Under the pieces are notes generated by a model that saw only the letters and a program-made list of their open reading frames with translations, searched no databases and was not told where the DNA came from. DNA of 64,000 bases from Chinchilla lanigera. Its lineage: Eukaryota > Chordata > Mammalia > Rodentia > Chinchillidae. Below, in pieces: positions 23,701-35,965 of the stretch (position 1 is the stretch's first letter; the number at the start of each line of letters is the position of its first letter). Made by a program: the position numbers and the translations under genes. The stretch lies in the NCBI RefSeq assembly GCF_000276665.1, contig NW_004955447.1:13268962-13332961 (forward strand), read 5' to 3'.

Positions 23701-24884
23701 ATTCTGGCCACAGTTCCTTGGTAATTAACGTAAGACTCAAGCTAGGCAATGTATGTTCAACACAAATTTCAAATATACATTTCCTGAGGTATTTTTCACA
23801 GGAAAAAGTGTTAGAAATTAGGTAAAAGTCACATATGTACTTTTCTCCAGTCTTATACCTAAAAAGTAAGCAAAATGAAGTTCTTAAAAGGATTGCAAAA
23901 TAATATATCATCAAAAGGTTCAGATATTTGGAAAATAAGATATTATTTTTCAAGGAAATTAAAAATCTGTGCTTCCAAATACAATAATATTTCTACTTTT
24001 TCAAATACAATAATACTTCTCATGGAATTTCAATAAGAAAATTTCTGTTCTTCAGAGGTTTTGAGCACATCCAGGTATATCATTGTATGTTTATTTGTAT
24101 TTCTTCAGTATCAATCCTTGCATGGTATGAAAAGTATTTTTAAATGAATTCTATTTATTAATTATAAAAATACTTGTGTAGGGAATTTTATTTTTATCTC
24201 TGCTATTGTATTAACACATAGATAAATTCATCTTTTTATTTTGTAGTTTTTTTTTCACTTTATGATTATAGCTCTGTAAATAATCCTTCAAAAATAGTAA
24301 TCATTGTTCCAACCTCGGTTTTATCTGCCCTCGTCTTATTATTTATTAACAATTCTCATCAACTGTACCTGATTCATCAACAGTTTACTTAAATGCCAAA
24401 TGTTGAAAGTAGAAAAATGAATTGCACTTTTTCATTCATATTATCTTGACAATTTGCATATTTGTTTCTATTCATTAAGGTATCTATCTCTTAGATACAA
24501 TGAAAATATCAACCACAAAATCACACTTGCTTAACTTTGGGGGATTTTTAATAAGGATATTTGAATAATTGGCAAAATATTTATTTACAGATGTCACGAA
24601 TTTCTTCTTTTTTGGCAGATACTCCTCCAGTGATTCTTGTGCCCACGTACCTGTGCTCTAACAATCATCTCAAACAAGTGATTTTTCTGGAGAAACTTGC
24701 CAAGCCTGACTGCCTGGTGGAAATGCCACCTAAATTCCAGTGTTACAGATGTCCCAAAACATTTACAGTTACCAATTATATTGTATCAAAAAATAATAAT
24801 AATAATAATTCCATGGCCACACTGCCTTGGTGAATCCTGTTGGTGGTCTTTTATTTACCTGTTTACTTGGCCCAAAAAGTGGGC
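20776..24884. other. Unassigned non-coding stretch
   Basis: No gene recognised. Notable only for a small tandem duplication of a CAAATACAATAATA-like unit near 23975-24025 and (AAT)n near 24790-24810. Open frames near 21961-22417 and 23039-23366 overlap on several frames without homology that I know. Confidence 0.4.
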
Positions 24885-24997
24885 ATGAGACAAGAGGCTT
24901 GCTGTGAGTTTGAGGCCAGCCTGGGCAACCAGTGGTTTCAAGAATTACCCAGAAATATGTAGTGAGACCCTTTCTCTAAATAAATAAATAAAACAAA
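24885..24997 (+). mobile_element. B1 SINE, partial and diverged
   Basis: Carries GTGAGTTTGAGGCCAGCCTGGGCAACCAG and GTAGTGAGACCCTTTCTC followed by (AAAT)n tail. The 5' end is lost. Confidence 0.8.
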
Positions 24998-25058
24998 AAG
25001 TGATTTACCCACTGTACTATGTGTTCACATGCTACACTTTGATCAAAAATACATTTTC

Positions 25059-25180
25059 AAAGCCAGGAGTCTGAAACAGAAAAATTGTGAGTTCAAGGCC
25101 AATTTTGAGCTATACACTGAGATCAAGGGCACCCTGGACTACAAGGTGAGACCGTGCATCTCAAAACAAAATAAGGCAAA
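25059..25180 (+). mobile_element. B1 SINE, partial and diverged
   Basis: Carries AGCCAGGAGTCTGAAAC, GTGAGTTCAAGGCCAATTTTGAGC and CTGGACTACAAGGTGAGACC with an A-rich end. Many substitutions from B1 consensus. Confidence 0.7.
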
Positions 25181-27590
25181 TATTCTTAAACTTTATTTAT
25201 TTACTTGCTTATTTGTTTGTTAAAGATGATTTTTCCCAATTTAAAATGAATTTTGAAATTGCGTTGAGCATTGGCAATACATCACACTTGCTTTCACCTT
25301 GGTGAACTGGTGCATACACACATCACATCCTCGTCAGTATCCTTCCCCTCCTGGCTCCTCCCCATCTTCTCAAAGTCTCCCACCACTTATTTCCATCATG
25401 TGGGAGAACGAATGCACCTTGAGACCTTACTGCCAAGTGGAGTCGGTCAGACACAGAAGGTTAAATATCACGTGGTTTCTTTTATATGAGGACCTCAAGA
25501 TACAAATAATGTAAAGAGCAAAATAAAATATAATTTATGATCAAAGACAATTTAGAATTACAGTGGTTCCTCAGTTTACAAACTTACTGCTCTCCATGAT
25601 TCTGTTCACAAAATGAATTGGACTAGTACCAAATCCAGTTCAATGGTTAGGTTCCATGTTGACTTTATGGAGAAAATTGCTTTGATTCTTGTTCAATTCA
25701 ATTTGCAATCAGAATCATGAAAAGAATGAAGCTCATAGAGAGGGTAGCATTGTACCAATGCTCACCACTGACAGCACAACTTTAATAACAAGGCAGTGGT
25801 CAAGACTGTCAGCTTATCTCAGTAATGTAGACCAAAGAAGAGGGTGCCTGGGCTGCTATGAGGACCAGACACATCCTGGGGGAAGATGGTCAACTCGTTC
25901 TGAGTGGTCATGAATATTTATTAAACTAGGCAACTGAAAAACTTGGGAAGGAAATCAAGTATATCGTATTTTTGAGACATTTTTACACCAATCAAAGGTG
26001 TATAACTGGCTGAGGCTGCTCATTGATTTGGACACCTTTTCTGGAAATATGTTAAAGTTTTGAAGCCAAAGAAATGATGAAAAATAAATACAATTTAAAT
26101 AGTTTAAGAAATAATTCCTGTTTTTGAATTTTTATTTTATAAATTGGAAATCATATTTCAAAAGCCAAAATAAGTTTTCCTGGTGTTGGATATAGAGGTG
26201 TTTTGTTTATTGAAAGCAGGATATTTAAACTACTAAAACTGAACTGTTTTCTCTTTGATTTAAAACAAGTTTTCAAAAGACCAAAGAGTAGAGTGACTAG
26301 TTCTAAAGAATCCTAACCTGAAAATAATTGCTGGCGTACAGTAACATTAAAACGGCTATGGTCATTGGCAGCACTATTTTGGCAATTAAGATAGCATTTA
26401 CTGGCACAGAATCTCTTCCCTCCAAAAATCTTGGGTGCTAAATTCATACAATATATTGCACATTTATGGAAGAAAAAATAACGTTCATAGATTTCATGGT
26501 TTTCGGGATAATTGATTGAAAAACTAAGCTAATATTTTAATATTAAAAGTTTAAATATTTAAACTGGTTTAAAATATTCAAGTGTTAAAATATATTTTTG
26601 AATACTTCATATAAGCGAATTAATTGTGCTTATAAGAAAGTAAAAACATGTGGATTAACTATTTTGAAATAAGTAATTCCAACTTTAAAGAGTTGAAGAT
26701 GAAGAAAGAAATGTAAATTTTTGGTAAGAAGATATGACAATCAAGAAATTATTGTTTGATCCCAGGTTGAGGTCTAAAAAATAAGAATAATAAAACTGGC
26801 ACAGATTTTAAAATCTGAATAATAAAAGCTATAGTATAGACTACACGCACTAAATTTCTTTCCTTCATTTCCTAAAATGAAAATATAGATCAAGTTAGAT
26901 GCCTTTTAAGTTATAAGCTAGTTTAAACACATTGAAGCATAAAATCACAAAATTTAAATATACCTGTAGTTAAATGCAATACTGTTTATGTATGTGTACA
27001 AGCGGGATTATTATAGGATGTAAAAATTAAATTTTATAGCCTGGCATATACAACGTCCTGGTAGTAGTTTAAATATCTTTATCTTCAATCAACACTAGAA
27101 GTTTTTAAATTAACATAATACACCAAGATTAAATTTGTACAGTTGAAATTATTAACTGGTTAATGAACATAACGGATTTTAGAAACGGGTTCTTACTCGT
27201 AAATTAGTAGTTTCTCGAGGTATATTGGTTTGTGTAGAAGTGTTTCAATTCCATTGTTGCCATTGAATGAAGAGCACATAAAAATCAAACAAAGAAATCT
27301 GGGCCACATTGAACTGCTGCTCAGTGTCTTAAATGGTCCTATGTCATTTACCTACTTCAGAAGATTATTGCTGTCTTGACTACCACAAGTATGGTGAAAT
27401 GACTCTTGCCTCCACATTATAATAAAGGTGGGATTTTTCAGAGATGTCTACCCAAGGCTTTGTGTCTACTTGTGTTTGTGGCAGGATTATGTTCATAGCT
27501 TTGTTTTCACTGATACCTGGTACAAAGTAGTTGGAGAAGAACCTACCACCACGACATACCTCTAACTATTAGAGGCTACTGACACTCAAC
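25181..27590. other. Unassigned non-coding stretch
   Basis: Very AT-rich, with no gene recognised. The start of a possible DNA transposon (CAGTGGTTCCTCAGTTTAC at 25561) is suggestive of a Tigger-like end, but no matching second end was found. Confidence 0.35.
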
Positions 27591-27604
27591 AAAAGACAGC
27601 TAGT

Positions 27605-27717
27605 GGGGCTGGGGATTTAGCTCAGCGGCAAAAGCGCCTGCCTGGCAAGCGCAAGGTCGTGAGTTCGGTTCCCGGTACCGGAGAAAAACCAAAAAAACAA
27701 AACAAAACAAAAAAAAA
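27605..27717 (+). mobile_element. ID SINE, young full-length copy
   Basis: tRNA-Ala-like body GGGGCTGGGGATTTAGCTCA with A box, and GAGTTCGGTTCCCGG as B box, then an A-rich AAAACC/AAAACA tail. A 14-bp target duplication, AAAAGACAGCTAGT, flanks it at 27591-27604 and 27718-27731. Its body is identical to that at 49621-49730 (opposite strand), so both are recent. Confidence 0.95.
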
Positions 27718-27731
27718 AAAAGACAGCTAGT

Positions 27732-28360
27732 TGTTATACATAGCCACACAGGCTAAGACCAGATTGTAACACCATTCTCTGGTCTCAGGAATTGATTAGG
27801 GAATAAAAATATAACCTAACCCACCAGTCAGACTGAAACTTGGAAGTTTTGTAGAAATTAGTTAGAAAATGTTGATTTCCAAAGATACTGCCAACACGTT
27901 GAAGTTGCCAGGTTGGTTAAATTGTGTCCTGTGTAGGGTCATATTTGCAGACACATGAAAAAAGTCTGCATAAAAAAATAATTCAAAGTCAAGGAAAACA
28001 GATGTAGCAATGAACAAGTTTTTGAGAATTTCCACCCAGAAATACTTGAACTAGTTCTATCACCAGACTTTTTTACTAAGTAAATGTCAAATTTACCTTG
28101 AATCTTTTGGAGTGTACTTCCTTTTCTGCTACCACAACAGATCTTTATAAAACATAAAATGGTATATTTTCTTATAGTAATAGTAGGATCTGAAAGGTAT
28201 CTATTTCTGTTCAAAGTTTATATGTGAACACCTAGTAGCTCATCATTAGCAGCAGCAATACAGACTAGATATTAGATGTATGAGATATTTATATTATCAC
28301 AGAACAAATTTGAAATAATATATATTCTTGATTTTACTTGTTATCTAGAGTATCTTTCCA
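27732..28360. other. Unassigned non-coding stretch
   Basis: AT-rich, no repeat family or gene recognised. Confidence 0.5.
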
Positions 28361-28887
28361 ATTTATTTTTATTTTTATCTTACATGTATTAATTGAATAC
28401 TGAGAGGGTTCAATAGGATATTGCAGTACAGATGTACAGCATGTCCTAATTAAATCTAGACTCATTTTAACAATCCTCCCCTTGCCCTTTCTCAACCTCT
28501 AGTCATTATTATGTAAAATATAGATTGACTTTTTAAAATTTTCACTTCTGGTAGAAAACAGGAAGCACTTGTTTTTCTGTGCCTGGCTTGTAACACTTTA
28601 AACAAAATCTTACAGTTTCAACTATTTTACAGCAAGTAGCAGTATTTTATTCCTTACTCTGAATAATACCCCATTGTGTGTACACACCACATTTTCTTTA
28701 TCCATTCACCCATTGATGTGCATCTAAACTGATTTCATACATTAGCTAATGTGAATACTGCTGCAGTGAACCTGAGCATCATGTATCTCTTTGTTACTCT
28801 AACCTCATTTCCTTTGGATACTCAGAATTGGGATGGCTGGTGAACAGATGATCTACTTTTAGTTTCTTGAGGAACTGCCACACTGTT
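28361..28887 (-). mobile_element. Old L1 LINE, 3' part (left segment)
   Basis: Antisense L1 wording: AATAATACCCCATTGTGTG, TTCTTTATCCATTCACCCATTGATG, AATACTGCTGCAGTGAAC, GAGGAACTGCCACACTGTTT. The matching continuation lies at 29347-29475 beyond an inserted LTR. Confidence 0.9.
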
Positions 28888-29341
28888 TGCATCAGTCAGT
28901 GCTTACTAGAGAAACAGATTTAATACAAGATATATAAATATATAAGAATTTACAAGACTGGCTTACAACACCTGCCACAGTGCTGGGTGCGGAAGAGTGC
29001 AAAGGCCTATCTATGCACAGGGTATCCCACAGGGTCCCATTGCAGGCCTGGAGCTCAGCATAGGGTTCCATACCAGTCTGTATCAAGCCTGCAATGGAAA
29101 GTGAAAATGTCAGTGCTAGAGGCTCAAGAGTCTGTGCAGGAAGACAGGAGACAACATCAAAGGTGAAAGTAAGACCTCAGCTCCTCCAAATTAAATAGAA
29201 GCAGTCTTTTCCTCTTCATTTCCTTTTATGCCCTTCTGGTGATAACCCTCCCTAGACTGGATCTTCCACACCTAGGACTATGCTGAGCCAATTTACTTGG
29301 ACAATACTTACTCAAGTTGATACAATCAATCATCCATCACA
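28888..29341 (+). mobile_element. Solo LTR of ERVL type (MLT2/MT2-like)
   Basis: A 454-bp segment starting TGCATCAGTCAGTGCTTACTAG and ending AATCATCCATCACA, the wording of ERVL-class MLT2/MT2 LTR ends (start near TGTAGTCAGGG..., end ...CCATCACA). It is flanked by the 5-bp duplication CTGTT (28883-28887 and 29342-29346), the size expected for ERVL. No internal viral region remains, so it is a solo LTR left by recombination between the two LTRs. Its insertion split an older L1. The open frame on its minus strand is a by-product. Confidence 0.85.
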
Positions 29342-29346
29342 CTGTT

Positions 29347-29475
29347 CTTGCTACCATTTGGTATTTTGTGATTTTTTTTAACCCATTCTAACTAGAGTAA
29401 GATGATATCTCACTGTGGTTTTGTTTTGTATTTAATGATACTGATATTTCCTCACTCAAAAGTCTTTGTTTAAAA
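29347..29475 (-). mobile_element. Old L1 LINE, 3' part (right segment)
   Basis: Continues the L1 interrupted at 28887: CCATTCTAACTAGAGTAAGATGATATCTCACTGTGG, then TTTAATGATACTGATATTTCCTC, the antisense of ORF2 C-terminal coding sequence. Confidence 0.85.
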
Positions 29476-29990
29476 TCAGTTTGTCACCTACTAGTATGAC
29501 TATGAAGCAAGATTGTTGAGGATAACAACACAAGAGTGTTAGAAGTACAGAAAAATAATAGTTAGACTGGAATGTAAAGAAAGATAAAATAGAGACTCCA
29601 GTAGCTGAATGATAGGGATAGGAACCCATAGAATGGTTCCGTAAAATCAAAGAGCTATTGTCAGGAACTGCTGATGGAGAGAGTGGGAAGGGCAGAAATA
29701 GCACAGGGTAAGAGCAGGACAACTTTGATACATGGCACCTATCTTCACTCCAGTGCCAACAATCTGTTCATAACTGCCTTACCATTGCCTTTCTCATTTA
29801 CTCATTCAGAGGTTCCAGACCTCCAACAAGGTATGTGCTTCTCTGTCATAGTCTTAACAGTATGCAAAACTTCACTTTTTTGATCAATATGAATTGTAAC
29901 TAACCTAGCAAAAACAACACCATATATGTATTATTCCCTTTAGCGACTTTTGTATGTTCTGGGATAAAAGCTCCAAGAATACAAAACCAC
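29476..29990. other. Unassigned non-coding stretch
   Basis: No gene or repeat family recognised ahead of the L1 5' end. Confidence 0.45.
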
Positions 29991-30382
29991 AAAGAAGTTA
30001 TGAATCTGTATCAGAAATGGCTTTTAGCCTTCCTTCCTCAACTGCAGTACTGGCAAGAGGAGTGTAAGCTCATGCTCCTTCCTTCCTCCACTACCCCTGG
30101 ACAAAGATACTGCTGAGAGGAGTGTAAGTCCATGCTCCTTTCCTGCATTGCCATGGAGCAGCAGTGCCATTGAGAGGAGACATCCAAAGGAGCAGACACC
30201 TCCTAGGAAAACCTCAACATCAGTGATAAGGCTATCTAGTGTTAGAAATCTAAGAGCATAGACACAGTCACAAAATAAAATAGAAAACAACCAAGTGAAG
30301 AAGCAAAATGCAATCCCAATCACCCAACACACCCAGGACAAGTCCAGAACACAAAGAGATAGAGGAACTCAAGGGCCAATAA

Positions 30383-31345
30383 ATGGAACTCTCTGAAATG
30401 ACAGCAGCAGAAGTGGAAAAAAAAAAAAAAAGAGGAAGAAGCCAAAAAAAATAATCTTTAACCTGCAAAAATAAATGACTGTCAAAATAAAAGACATCAA
30501 AGCAGACACAGACAAACAAATAGAAGAGCTCAGGAAAATGATGGAAACCATGAATGCCAAACATAGACAAGAAATGGAATCAATGAACACATCCAAACAG
30601 AAAAGCAAGATATTAGGAACTCCACTTACAGTATATGCAGCAGATTGAATGAAGGCAAGAATAGAATATCAGATCTAGAACACAGGAATGTGATCAGCAA
30701 CCAGAAAAAGAAAGATATCTCAAAAATCTCAAAGAATCATGAAAAATCAATGCAACAGCTATAGGATCAACAAAGAAAAACAACATAAGATTGATTGCAG
30801 CCAGTGAGGAAGCTGCAGAGAGCACAAAAACTATTAAAAACCTCTCTACAGAACTAATGGAAGAAAATGTCCTAAACATGGTTAAAGAATTTGACATACA
30901 AGTAAATGAATCATGTGGAACTCCAAATAGCCATGACCAAAATAAATCCATATCAAGGCATATAATAATAAAGCTTCCAGAAATTCAGCACAAGAGCAAA
31001 ATATTAAAAACAAGCAGAGAAAAGAAACACATCATGTATAAAGGAAAGCCCAACAGAATCACAGTAGACTTCTCAACACAAATCCTTAAAACAAGAGCTT
31101 GGAGTGAAGTATTTCAAGCCCTAAAGACAAACAGCCTTCAACCCAGATTGATGTGTCCTGCAAAACTATCTCTCAAAATTGATGGAGAAATAAGACACTT
31201 CCATGACAAAGAACAACTGAAAGAATTTATGACCACCAAGCCAACTCTACAGAATGCCCTAAAATGCATATTACAAGGAGTTAATGAATATTACAAACAC
31301 AGGAACACCAGTAGAAAGAAGCCACCAGACAAGGCAAGCAGTTAA
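30383..31345 (+). pseudogene. L1 ORF1 (ORF1p RNA-binding chaperone), degraded
   Basis: ORF1p is the trimeric RNA-binding chaperone of L1. The N-terminal coiled-coil part is broken by stops after about residue 25 from the ATG at 30383. From 30791 the frame is open for 184 codons and shows the conserved RNA-recognition and C-terminal domains. Recognisable blocks include RHIIIKLPEIQ, REKKHIMYKGKPNRITVDFS, LMCPAKLSLKIDGEIRHF and EQLKEFMTTKPTLQ. The family ORF1p is about 340-370 residues, so half is intact. Confidence 0.9.
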
Positions 31346-34300
31346 ATAGAGCAGAAAGAAGGAAACAACAGGGAAATAACATGAAAAAGAAAAGCCAATA
31401 CATGTCCATTGTAACCATCAGCATAAATGGTGTCAACTCACCAATCAAAAGGAACAGACTGGCAGAATGGATCAAGAAGCAAGATCCAACAATATGCTGT
31501 ATTCAAGTAACACATTTAATCCAAGAAGAAATTCATAGACTAAAAGTCAAAGGATGGAAAACAATTCTCCATGTCACAGGAACACATAAGAAAACAGAGG
31601 TAGTTATCCTATTTGCACACAATGCAAACTTTAAGCCAAAACTGATCAAAAGAGACAAAGGTCACTACATACTAATTAGGGGAATACTCCAAGAAGAACA
31701 GATAACAAGCATAAATATTTATGCACCAAACACAGGGTCGGTCACTCAGCTACTGAAGACAAATATTAGCAGACATGGAAAACCAAATAAGCACTAACAC
31801 AGTTGTAGCAGGGGACCTTAATACCTCACTCTCACAAATGAATAGATCAATTAGACAAAAAAATCAACAAAGAAATATTAAAATTAAAACAAGCCTGTGC
31901 ACAAATGGACTTAGTAGATGTCTACAGAGTGTCCCACCTCAAAACATCAGAATATACATTCTTCTCATCTGTACATAGGACATTCTCCAAAATGGATCAT
32001 ATATTAAGTTAACTAACCATGTTTAAGTAGGTGTAAAGGAATTGAAACAATCCCATGCATACTATTTGATAGCACAGTGAAACTGGAAATCAACAACAAA
32101 GAAAACCACAAAAACTACATTAACACATGGGAATTAAACAACACCCTTCTGGACAACCAATGGGTCATAGAGGAAATTAGAGATGAAATTACACAGTATA
32201 CACAATTAAATGATAATGCCAATACAACATACTGAAACATATGAGACACACTGAAAGCAGTCCTATGAGGGAAATTTATAGCAATGAACTTACATATTAG
32301 GAAAACAGAACAAGCTCAAATGAACAACCTAATGTTGAACCTCAAGTTTCTAGAAAGAGAAGAACAAATCAAACTCAAAGCTTCTATGAGAGGAAATTAT
32401 AAAGAGCAGAAACTAATGCAATAGAGACAGAGAAAACAATACAAAGAATCAATGAATTAAAAAGCTGGTTCTTTGAAAGTATAAATAAAATCAATAAAAC
32501 ATTAACCAACATCATGAAAAAGAGAAAAGAAAAAAACACAAATTCAAACAATTAGGAATGATATGGGGGAAATCACAATGGATCCCACACAAATCCAGGA
32601 GATCATCAATACCTCTAAAAGAATTTATATTCCAATAAGATGGAAAACACAGGAGAGAGGGATAGATTCCTAGACATAACAAAACTGTCAAAACTAAAAG
32701 AAGAAAATATAAAAATTCTAAATAAACTGATATCAGCCAATGAAATTGAAAATGTTATTAAAAAATTACCAACAAAGAAAATCCCAGGCCCTGATGGGTT
32801 CATAGCTGAATTCTATGAAAAATTTAGATAAGAGCTAATGTCACTAGTGCTGAAACTCTTTAAAGAAATTGATAGGGAAGTAGTACTTACAAAGCTATTC
32901 CAGGAAACAAGTATTACCCTGATTCCAAAACCAGAGAAGAACTTAAGCATGAAAGAAAACTACAGGCCAATCTCTCTAATTGATGCAATCTCTCTAAGTA
33001 TTGAAGCAAAAATCTTTAGTAAGATACTGCCAAGCAGAATGCAATGAATCCTCAAGAAAAATATACATCATGACCAAGTAGGATTCATCACAGGGATGCC
33101 GGGATGGTTCAACATATGCACATCAATAAATATAATACACCATACTGACAGAACCAAAGACAAAAATCACATGATCATTTAAACAGATGCAGGAAAACCA
33201 TTTGACAAAGTCCAACACCCATTCTTGATAAAAACCCTACAGAAAATTGGAATAGATTGTCTTTATCTCAATCTTATAAAAGCCATCTAAGACAAACCAA
33301 CAGCTAACATCATATTAAATAGTCAAAAACTGAAAGCTTTCACTCTAAAGTCAGAAACAAGACAAGAATGTCCATTATCACCACTCATTCAATATAGTTC
33401 TTGGAACATTAGCCAGAGCAATATGACAAGAGGAAAAATTAAAAGGAACAAAGACAGGAAAGGAAGAAGTTAAATTATCATTATTCACAGGTGACATGAT
33501 ACTCTACATAGAGGACCCCAAAAATTCCACCAAACAACTTATAGATTTAATATCCCAATTCAGGAGGGTAGTGGGATACAAAGTCACTGCTGAAAATTAA
33601 TAGCACTCCTTTACACAAACAATAAACTCACAGAAAAGATATTAAGGAAAACACAATAGCATCTAAGAACTGAAATACTTAGTAATCAGTCTAACAAAGA
33701 ATGTAAAAATCTGTGCAGAGAAAATTACAGTACCCTAAAAAAGGATATCGAAGAGGATATCAGAAAATAGAAAGATATCCCTTGCTCTTGGATAGGAAGA
33801 ACAAACATAGTGAAAATGGCCATACTTCTAAAACTGCTGTGCAGATTTACTCCAAACCTAATCAAAATACCATGAGCATACTTCACAGATCCAGAAAAAA
33901 ATTCCTAAAATTCACTTGGAACCAAAAAAGACCTAGAATAGCAAAAGCAATTCTGGGCAACAAAGGTAAGTCAGGGGACATCACAAATCCCAGATCTAAA
34001 ATTATAGTACAAAGCTACTGTGATAAAAATAACACAGTATTGGGAAAAAAAAACAGACTTGAAGATCAGTGGAAGAGAATACAACATGCAAATGAGTCCT
34101 AAAACACACTCATGTTTGACAAAAGAGCCAAACTTTTTCACTGGAAGAAAGATAGCCTCTTTAATAAATGGTGCGGGATAAACTGGCTCTCCACATGCCG
34201 AAGATGAAAACTAGGCCCATGTCTATCACCATACTCTAAAGTCAAAATGGATCAAAGATCTACATATTGAAATACAAACACTAAATTTACTACAAGATAA

Positions 34301-34514
34301 AATATGGAGAAATCTTGAAGACATAGGTATAGGCAGAGACTTCATGAACAAAACCTAGACTACAAGGGAAATAGTATAAAGAATCAACAAATGGAATCTC
34401 ACCTTATTAGAAAGCTTTTGCACAACAAAAGAAATCACCAACAGAGTGAATAGCAACCCAGAAAGTGGAAAAAATTATAGCCACTTGTAGATACGTCTAT
34501 AGATATTAGTCTAA

Positions 34515-34623
34515 GGGGCTGGGGATTTAGCTCAGCGGGCAAAAGTGTCTGCCTGGCAAGCACAAGGTCATGAGTTCAGTTCCCGGTACTGGAGAAAAAC
34601 CAAAAAAAAAAAAAAAAAAAAAA
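34515..34623 (+). mobile_element. ID SINE inside the L1
   Basis: GGGGCTGGGGATTTAGCTCA body with slight divergence (AAAAGTGTCTG for the usual AAAAGCGCCTG, CAAGCACAAGGTCATGAG) and a pure A tail. Flanks look like an imperfect duplication (ATAGATATTAGTCTA before, ATAGATAAAAGTCTA after). It postdates the L1 insertion. Confidence 0.9.
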
Positions 34624-34892
34624 ATAGATAAAAGTCTAGAACATACAAAAAATTGAAAAAAAATCAGACCGCCCCCCCCACATTCAAAGACCCAATCCAA
34701 CAATGGGCATCTGAGATTAATATGCACTTCTCAGATGAAGAAGTATAAGTGGCAAATAACTGCATGAAACGATGTTCAACATCATTGCTCATTTGAGAGA
34801 TGCAAATTAAAACAATGCTGAGATTCCATGTCACCAGCAAGAATAGCTATCATCAAAAATCAACCAATAATAAATACTGGAAGGGTTGTGGG

Positions 34893-34980
34893 GAACTTCA
34901 ATTTTATTATATGTAAACTGAGTTGATAATATATATCTTGAATTGTTGACAGGACCTGAAATAGCTTATCATATCCTTAA
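34893..34980 (+). repeat. 88-bp foreign block in L1 ORF2, copied from MIR at 37759-37846
   Basis: The block matches 37759-37846 in the same orientation over 88 positions with 5 substitutions and no gaps (about 94 percent). It begins at a shared GAACT, which is also native L1 wording at that point, and ends CCTNAA, after which L1 sequence resumes (AGCAGTGTAGAAATC). The second copy sits inside a MIR element whose sequence continues on both sides, so the MIR locus is the likely donor. Confidence 0.9.
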
Positions 34981-35562
34981 GCAGTGTAGAAATCTGTCTG
35001 GAAATTCCTTTAAAAAAAAAAAACTAATATTAGAAGCCCCATTTGAACTAGCTACTCCCCTTCTGGGTATCTTCCCACAAGAGTTAAAAACATCATACCA
35101 GAGTGATATATGTGCACCCATGTTTATAGCAGCACAGTTTATAATAGCTAAATCTTGGAAATAACCCAAATGCCCGTCAACCAACGAATGGATAAAAATA
35201 AGGATAAACTGAGCTGTTTATGGGTAAATGGGTGCAACTCGAGACAATACTCATAAGTGAAATACATCAGACCCATATGTATAAGCATCATATTGTCTCA
35301 TTAGTGTAAGAAATTAAGTGAATAAACAAGATCTGAAATGTACAATAGATATTGTAAATTGGAACGAAACTGTTCAAAGGAAAAGACAAACATTGATGGG
35401 GGAAAGGAAGAAAAGGAAAAAGAAAACTAAATATACACAAGATAGGGTAGTTGTACAACTAGTTTTTGTTAGTTCATTGAAAAGGTTTTTTGCTAATATT
35501 GTGTGGACAAGTTATCATGCCTATATCTTGTAATCTGAATAACTATTATGAATACAACAGTA

Positions 35563-35698
35563 CACAATGTATCAACTATTTTTCTTTTTTTTTTGGTTTT
35601 TCTCTGGTACCGGGAACCGAACTCACGACCTTGCGCTTGCCAGGCAGGCGCTTTGCCGCTGAGCTAAATCCCTAGCCCCCCACAATGTATCAACTATT
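35563..35698 (-). mobile_element. ID SINE with 18-bp target duplication
   Basis: The insert (35581-35680, minus strand) begins as a T-run, then carries the antisense B box and A box, and ends CCCTAGCCCCC. An 18-bp duplication, CACAATGTATCAACTATT, lies at 35563-35580 and 35681-35698, interrupting the L1 3' UTR. It differs from the 27.6-kb copy at only a few positions. Confidence 0.95.
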
Positions 35699-35965
35699 GT
35701 TAAGTGTCCTAAAAACTTGTTTTGAAACTTGGTTTCACAGTTATGTTTATCCTTTTTCTTTCTAAAATTAAAAAAATAAAAAATAGTTTTTCCATTTCAA
35801 TGCCCTATTAACCCTAAAAATATTGACAAGTATACTGAATGCATCTCCCCTTTTTTGCCTTTTCCTATAAAACACGTACATAACATATATGCAGGACGAG
35901 TGCTTTGAATCCAGCATTTCATTCAAATACCATCTTTATGGCCCCATTTTTGCAGTTGTTAATAT

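Larger units (their letters stand above)
31381..35290 (+). pseudogene. L1 ORF2 (endonuclease / reverse transcriptase), degraded
   Basis: ORF2p nicks DNA with an APE-type endonuclease and copies L1 RNA with its reverse transcriptase. The endonuclease frame opens at 31381 (SINGVNSPIKRNRLAEWIKK, later SINIYAPN and AGDLNTSLSQ). The invariant glutamate of the CIQETHL block is replaced by valine (CIQVTHL, 31498-31518). Frameshifts move the reading between all three frames. Reverse transcriptase blocks are seen at 32781 (PGPDGFIAEFYEKFR), 32920 (LIPKPEK) and 33480. At 33480 the FADD catalytic core reads FTGD, losing an aspartate. The C-terminal part runs to about 35290. Confidence 0.9.
30000..35775 (+). 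mobile_element. Nearly full-length but inactive L1 LINE
   Basis: The order is as expected for L1: 5' region with two imperfect ~65-bp repeats (AGAGGAGTGTAAG at about 30056 and 30117), ORF1 (about 30383-31345), ORF2 (31381 to about 35290), 3' UTR and an A-rich end at about 35775. It is broken by several frameshifts and stops and by two ID insertions (34515-34623 and 35581-35680). It also carries an 88-bp foreign block at 34893-34980. The L1 5' boundary is approximate, and I did not find a convincing target-site duplication. Confidence 0.9.

Noticed and set aside
27605..27717. Possible tRNA gene
   Set aside because: A and B boxes are those of an ID SINE with A-tail and target duplication; no cloverleaf 3' half.
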